Shown piece by piece: positions 21,398 through 22,573 of a stretch of DNA of 22,573 nucleotides. This DNA is from a virus. The stretch covers positions 1 through 22,573 of the IMG/VR virus record IMGVR_UViG_3300029448_000479; one strand, given 5' to 3'. The translations under genes were made by a program, and so were the position numbers. Below the pieces are notes generated by a model. The model ran no database searches. It was not told the origin of the DNA and saw only the letters and a list, made by a program, of their open reading frames with translations. Each line of letters starts with the position of its first letter. Within the stretch, counting starts at the first letter, position 1.

Positions 21398-22573
21398 ATG
21401 GATAATAAGGATTACAAACCTGTTCATACCAATAAGGTAAAAGACAACACCTCTCCTTTCACAGGAGTCCTTGGGTGGCTGGACAACAGATTGCCTATCT
21501 TTAGAATGTTCAAACATGAGTACTTGGACTTCCAGGTGCCAAAAAATTTAAACTATTTTTGGAGTTTTGGAGGCATACTTACATTTACTTTGCTAGGTTT
21601 AATTGCTACCGGACTTGTTCTTGGAATGCATTACAAACCAAGTGTCGCAGAGGCCTTCAGCAGTGTGGAACACATCATGAGAGATGTCAACGGCGGATGG
21701 TTGTTGCGATATGCTCACATGAACCTGGCATCATTCTTTTTCATCGCAGTGTACATACACATGTTCCGCGGATTATACTTTGGATCATACAAAGAACCAA
21801 GACAGCTGATGTGGATATTCGGAATAATAATTTATTTTTTAATGATGGCCACTGCTTTCCTAGGATATGTTCTGCCATGGGGGCAAATGAGCTATTGGGG
21901 TGCCACGGTGATAACCAGCCTGTTTGGCGCCATACCTTTAGTAGGAGATTCTATTGTGACCTTGTTATGGGGCGACTATGCAGTTGGCGATGCATTTCTA
22001 AACAGAGCTTTCGTACTACACTGGCTTATTGCATTCATAATTGTTGCAGTGGTTGTGTTCCATGTTATTGCTCTACACATGACAGGCTCCAACAATCCAA
22101 CAGGTGTTGAGCCAAAGGATACCAGAGATACAGTATCATTCCATCCGTACATTACAATCAAAGACATGTATGCTTTCCTTGTCTTTATTTTAATTTTCAT
22201 GTTTTTCTTGTTTAACTTTCCTAACATACTCGGACACCCAGACAACTACATAGAAGCCAACCCGTTGGTGACTCCGGCACACATTGTACCTGAATGGTAC
22301 TTCTTGCCTTGGTACGCAGTCTTGAGGGCAATACCAGACAAACTGGGTGGTGTAATTGCAATGGTGTCAGCTATTGGTGTCATGGGCTTATTGCCATGGT
22401 TGGACACATCCAAAATAAGATCTTCAATCTACAGACCCATATGGAAACAGTTCACATGGTTCCTAGTAGGGGACTTCTTCTTGCTAATGTACGTAGGTGC
22501 CATGCCGGCAGAAGGGCTTTGGATTCTTTTGGGTAGGATAGGAACAGCATATTGGTTCCTATATTTCCTAGTA
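21398..22573 (+). CDS. petB: Cytochrome b of the bc1 complex (partial, open at window end)
   Basis: 392 codons are visible without a stop. This is the membrane subunit that oxidises quinol in the cytochrome bc1 complex. Helix B carries H107 and H121, helix D H208 and H222. Both pairs are 14 apart, the spacing of bc1-type rather than b6-type cytochromes, and would hold haems bL and bH. The Qo-site PEWY is at 298-301, and [19 protein letters not shown] lies at 156-174. Qi-side residues H227 ([11 protein letters not shown]) and D256 are present. At least eight hydrophobic segments are visible. One change stands out: HMNLAS at 107-112, where I expect H-x-N-G-A-S. The start is supported by alignment of the N-terminus ([21 protein letters not shown]). 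No Rieske gene precedes it. Phage genes run up to 12 nt away, so an auxiliary metabolic gene is inferred; an assembly join is the alternative. Confidence 0.95.
   Translation, partial: MDNKDYKPVHTNKVKDNTSPFTGVLGWLDNRLPIFRMFKHEYLDFQVPKNLNYFWSFGGILTFTLLGLIATGLVLGMHYKPSVAEAFSSVEHIMRDVNGGWLLRYAHMNLASFFFIAVYIHMFRGLYFGSYKEPRQLMWIFGIIIYFLMMATAFLGYVLPWGQMSYWGATVITSLFGAIPLVGDSIVTLLWGDYAVGDAFLNRAFVLHWLIAFIIVAVVVFHVIALHMTGSNNPTGVEPKDTRDTVSFHPYITIKDMYAFLVFILIFMFFLFNFPNILGHPDNYIEANPLVTPAHIVPEWYFLPWYAVLRAIPDKLGGVIAMVSAIGVMGLLPWLDTSKIRSSIYRPIWKQFTWFLVGDFFLLMYVGAMPAEGLWILLGRIGTAYWFLYFLV

Noticed and set aside
21559-22110. A 183-codon forward open frame inside the cytochrome b region
   Set aside because: It is an out-of-frame shadow. 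The cytochrome b frame carries all family motifs, and this frame is Cys/Arg/His-rich without any domain.
1-22573. Prophage or host chromosome rather than a free phage genome
   Set aside because: No integrase, attachment-like repeat or bacterial housekeeping gene other than cytochrome b is seen, and late-promoter motifs run to the last gene. A chimeric contig end at cytochrome b remains possible and is noted in the findings.

Overview
The window is a densely packed, AT-rich stretch of a large tailed-phage genome. It has one partial gene at each end, short or overlapping gene junctions, and only one minus-strand gene. Conserved virion-type proteins, a pectate-lyase tail fibre and a class Ia ribonucleotide reductase pair are interleaved with octamers resembling the T4 late promoter TATAAATA. 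This combination fits a marine T4-like myovirus. Several accessory families (2OG-Fe(II) oxygenase-like, FkbM methyltransferase, twitch-type radical SAM) are familiar from cyanomyoviruses. The last gene, however, is a full-length bc1-type cytochrome b of the alphaproteobacterial or mitochondrial kind, not the split b6/subunit IV of cyanobacteria. That points to an aerobic alphaproteobacterial host, for example a SAR11-like or related marine bacterium; this is inference.

Layout. 1-95: end of an upstream gene and a strong terminator. 115-3744: accessory cassette with a 2OG-Fe(II) oxygenase-like protein, an SGNH-hydrolase-like protein, a small conserved protein, an AGAT-like amidinotransferase and an unknown protein. 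3752-4966: a protein with nucleotidyltransferase/ligase-like motifs (KWDG). 4925-5962 (minus): a glycosyltransferase-like protein, the only reverse gene. 5982-7156: an unknown protein and an FkbM methyltransferase. 7256-8696: three probable virion proteins in tandem with strong Shine-Dalgarno sites, closed by a second strong terminator. 8779-12946: small hypothetical proteins, a coiled-coil/membrane-anchor protein, a nitroreductase-like protein and probable structural proteins. 12965-16111: two twitch-type radical SAM proteins flanking a PD-(D/E)XK nuclease; the first appears to need a +1 frameshift. 16122-17714: tail fibre or tailspike. 17856-21385: nrdA and nrdB. 21398-end: cytochrome b, open at the window edge.

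Two themes stand out. First, a phage-borne cytochrome b with all four haem ligands and the PEWY motif sits 12 bases behind nrdB. This suggests an auxiliary metabolic gene that touches the bc1 respiratory complex while RNR makes deoxynucleotides. Second, about ten genes have a late-promoter-like octamer whose last base lies only 4-8 bases before the ATG. If these behave like T4 late promoters, the transcripts would be leaderless or nearly so. Only four genes, all in the structural block at 7256-9057, carry strong Shine-Dalgarno sites with room for a leader. No tRNA, CRISPR array, integrase or insertion sequence was seen.
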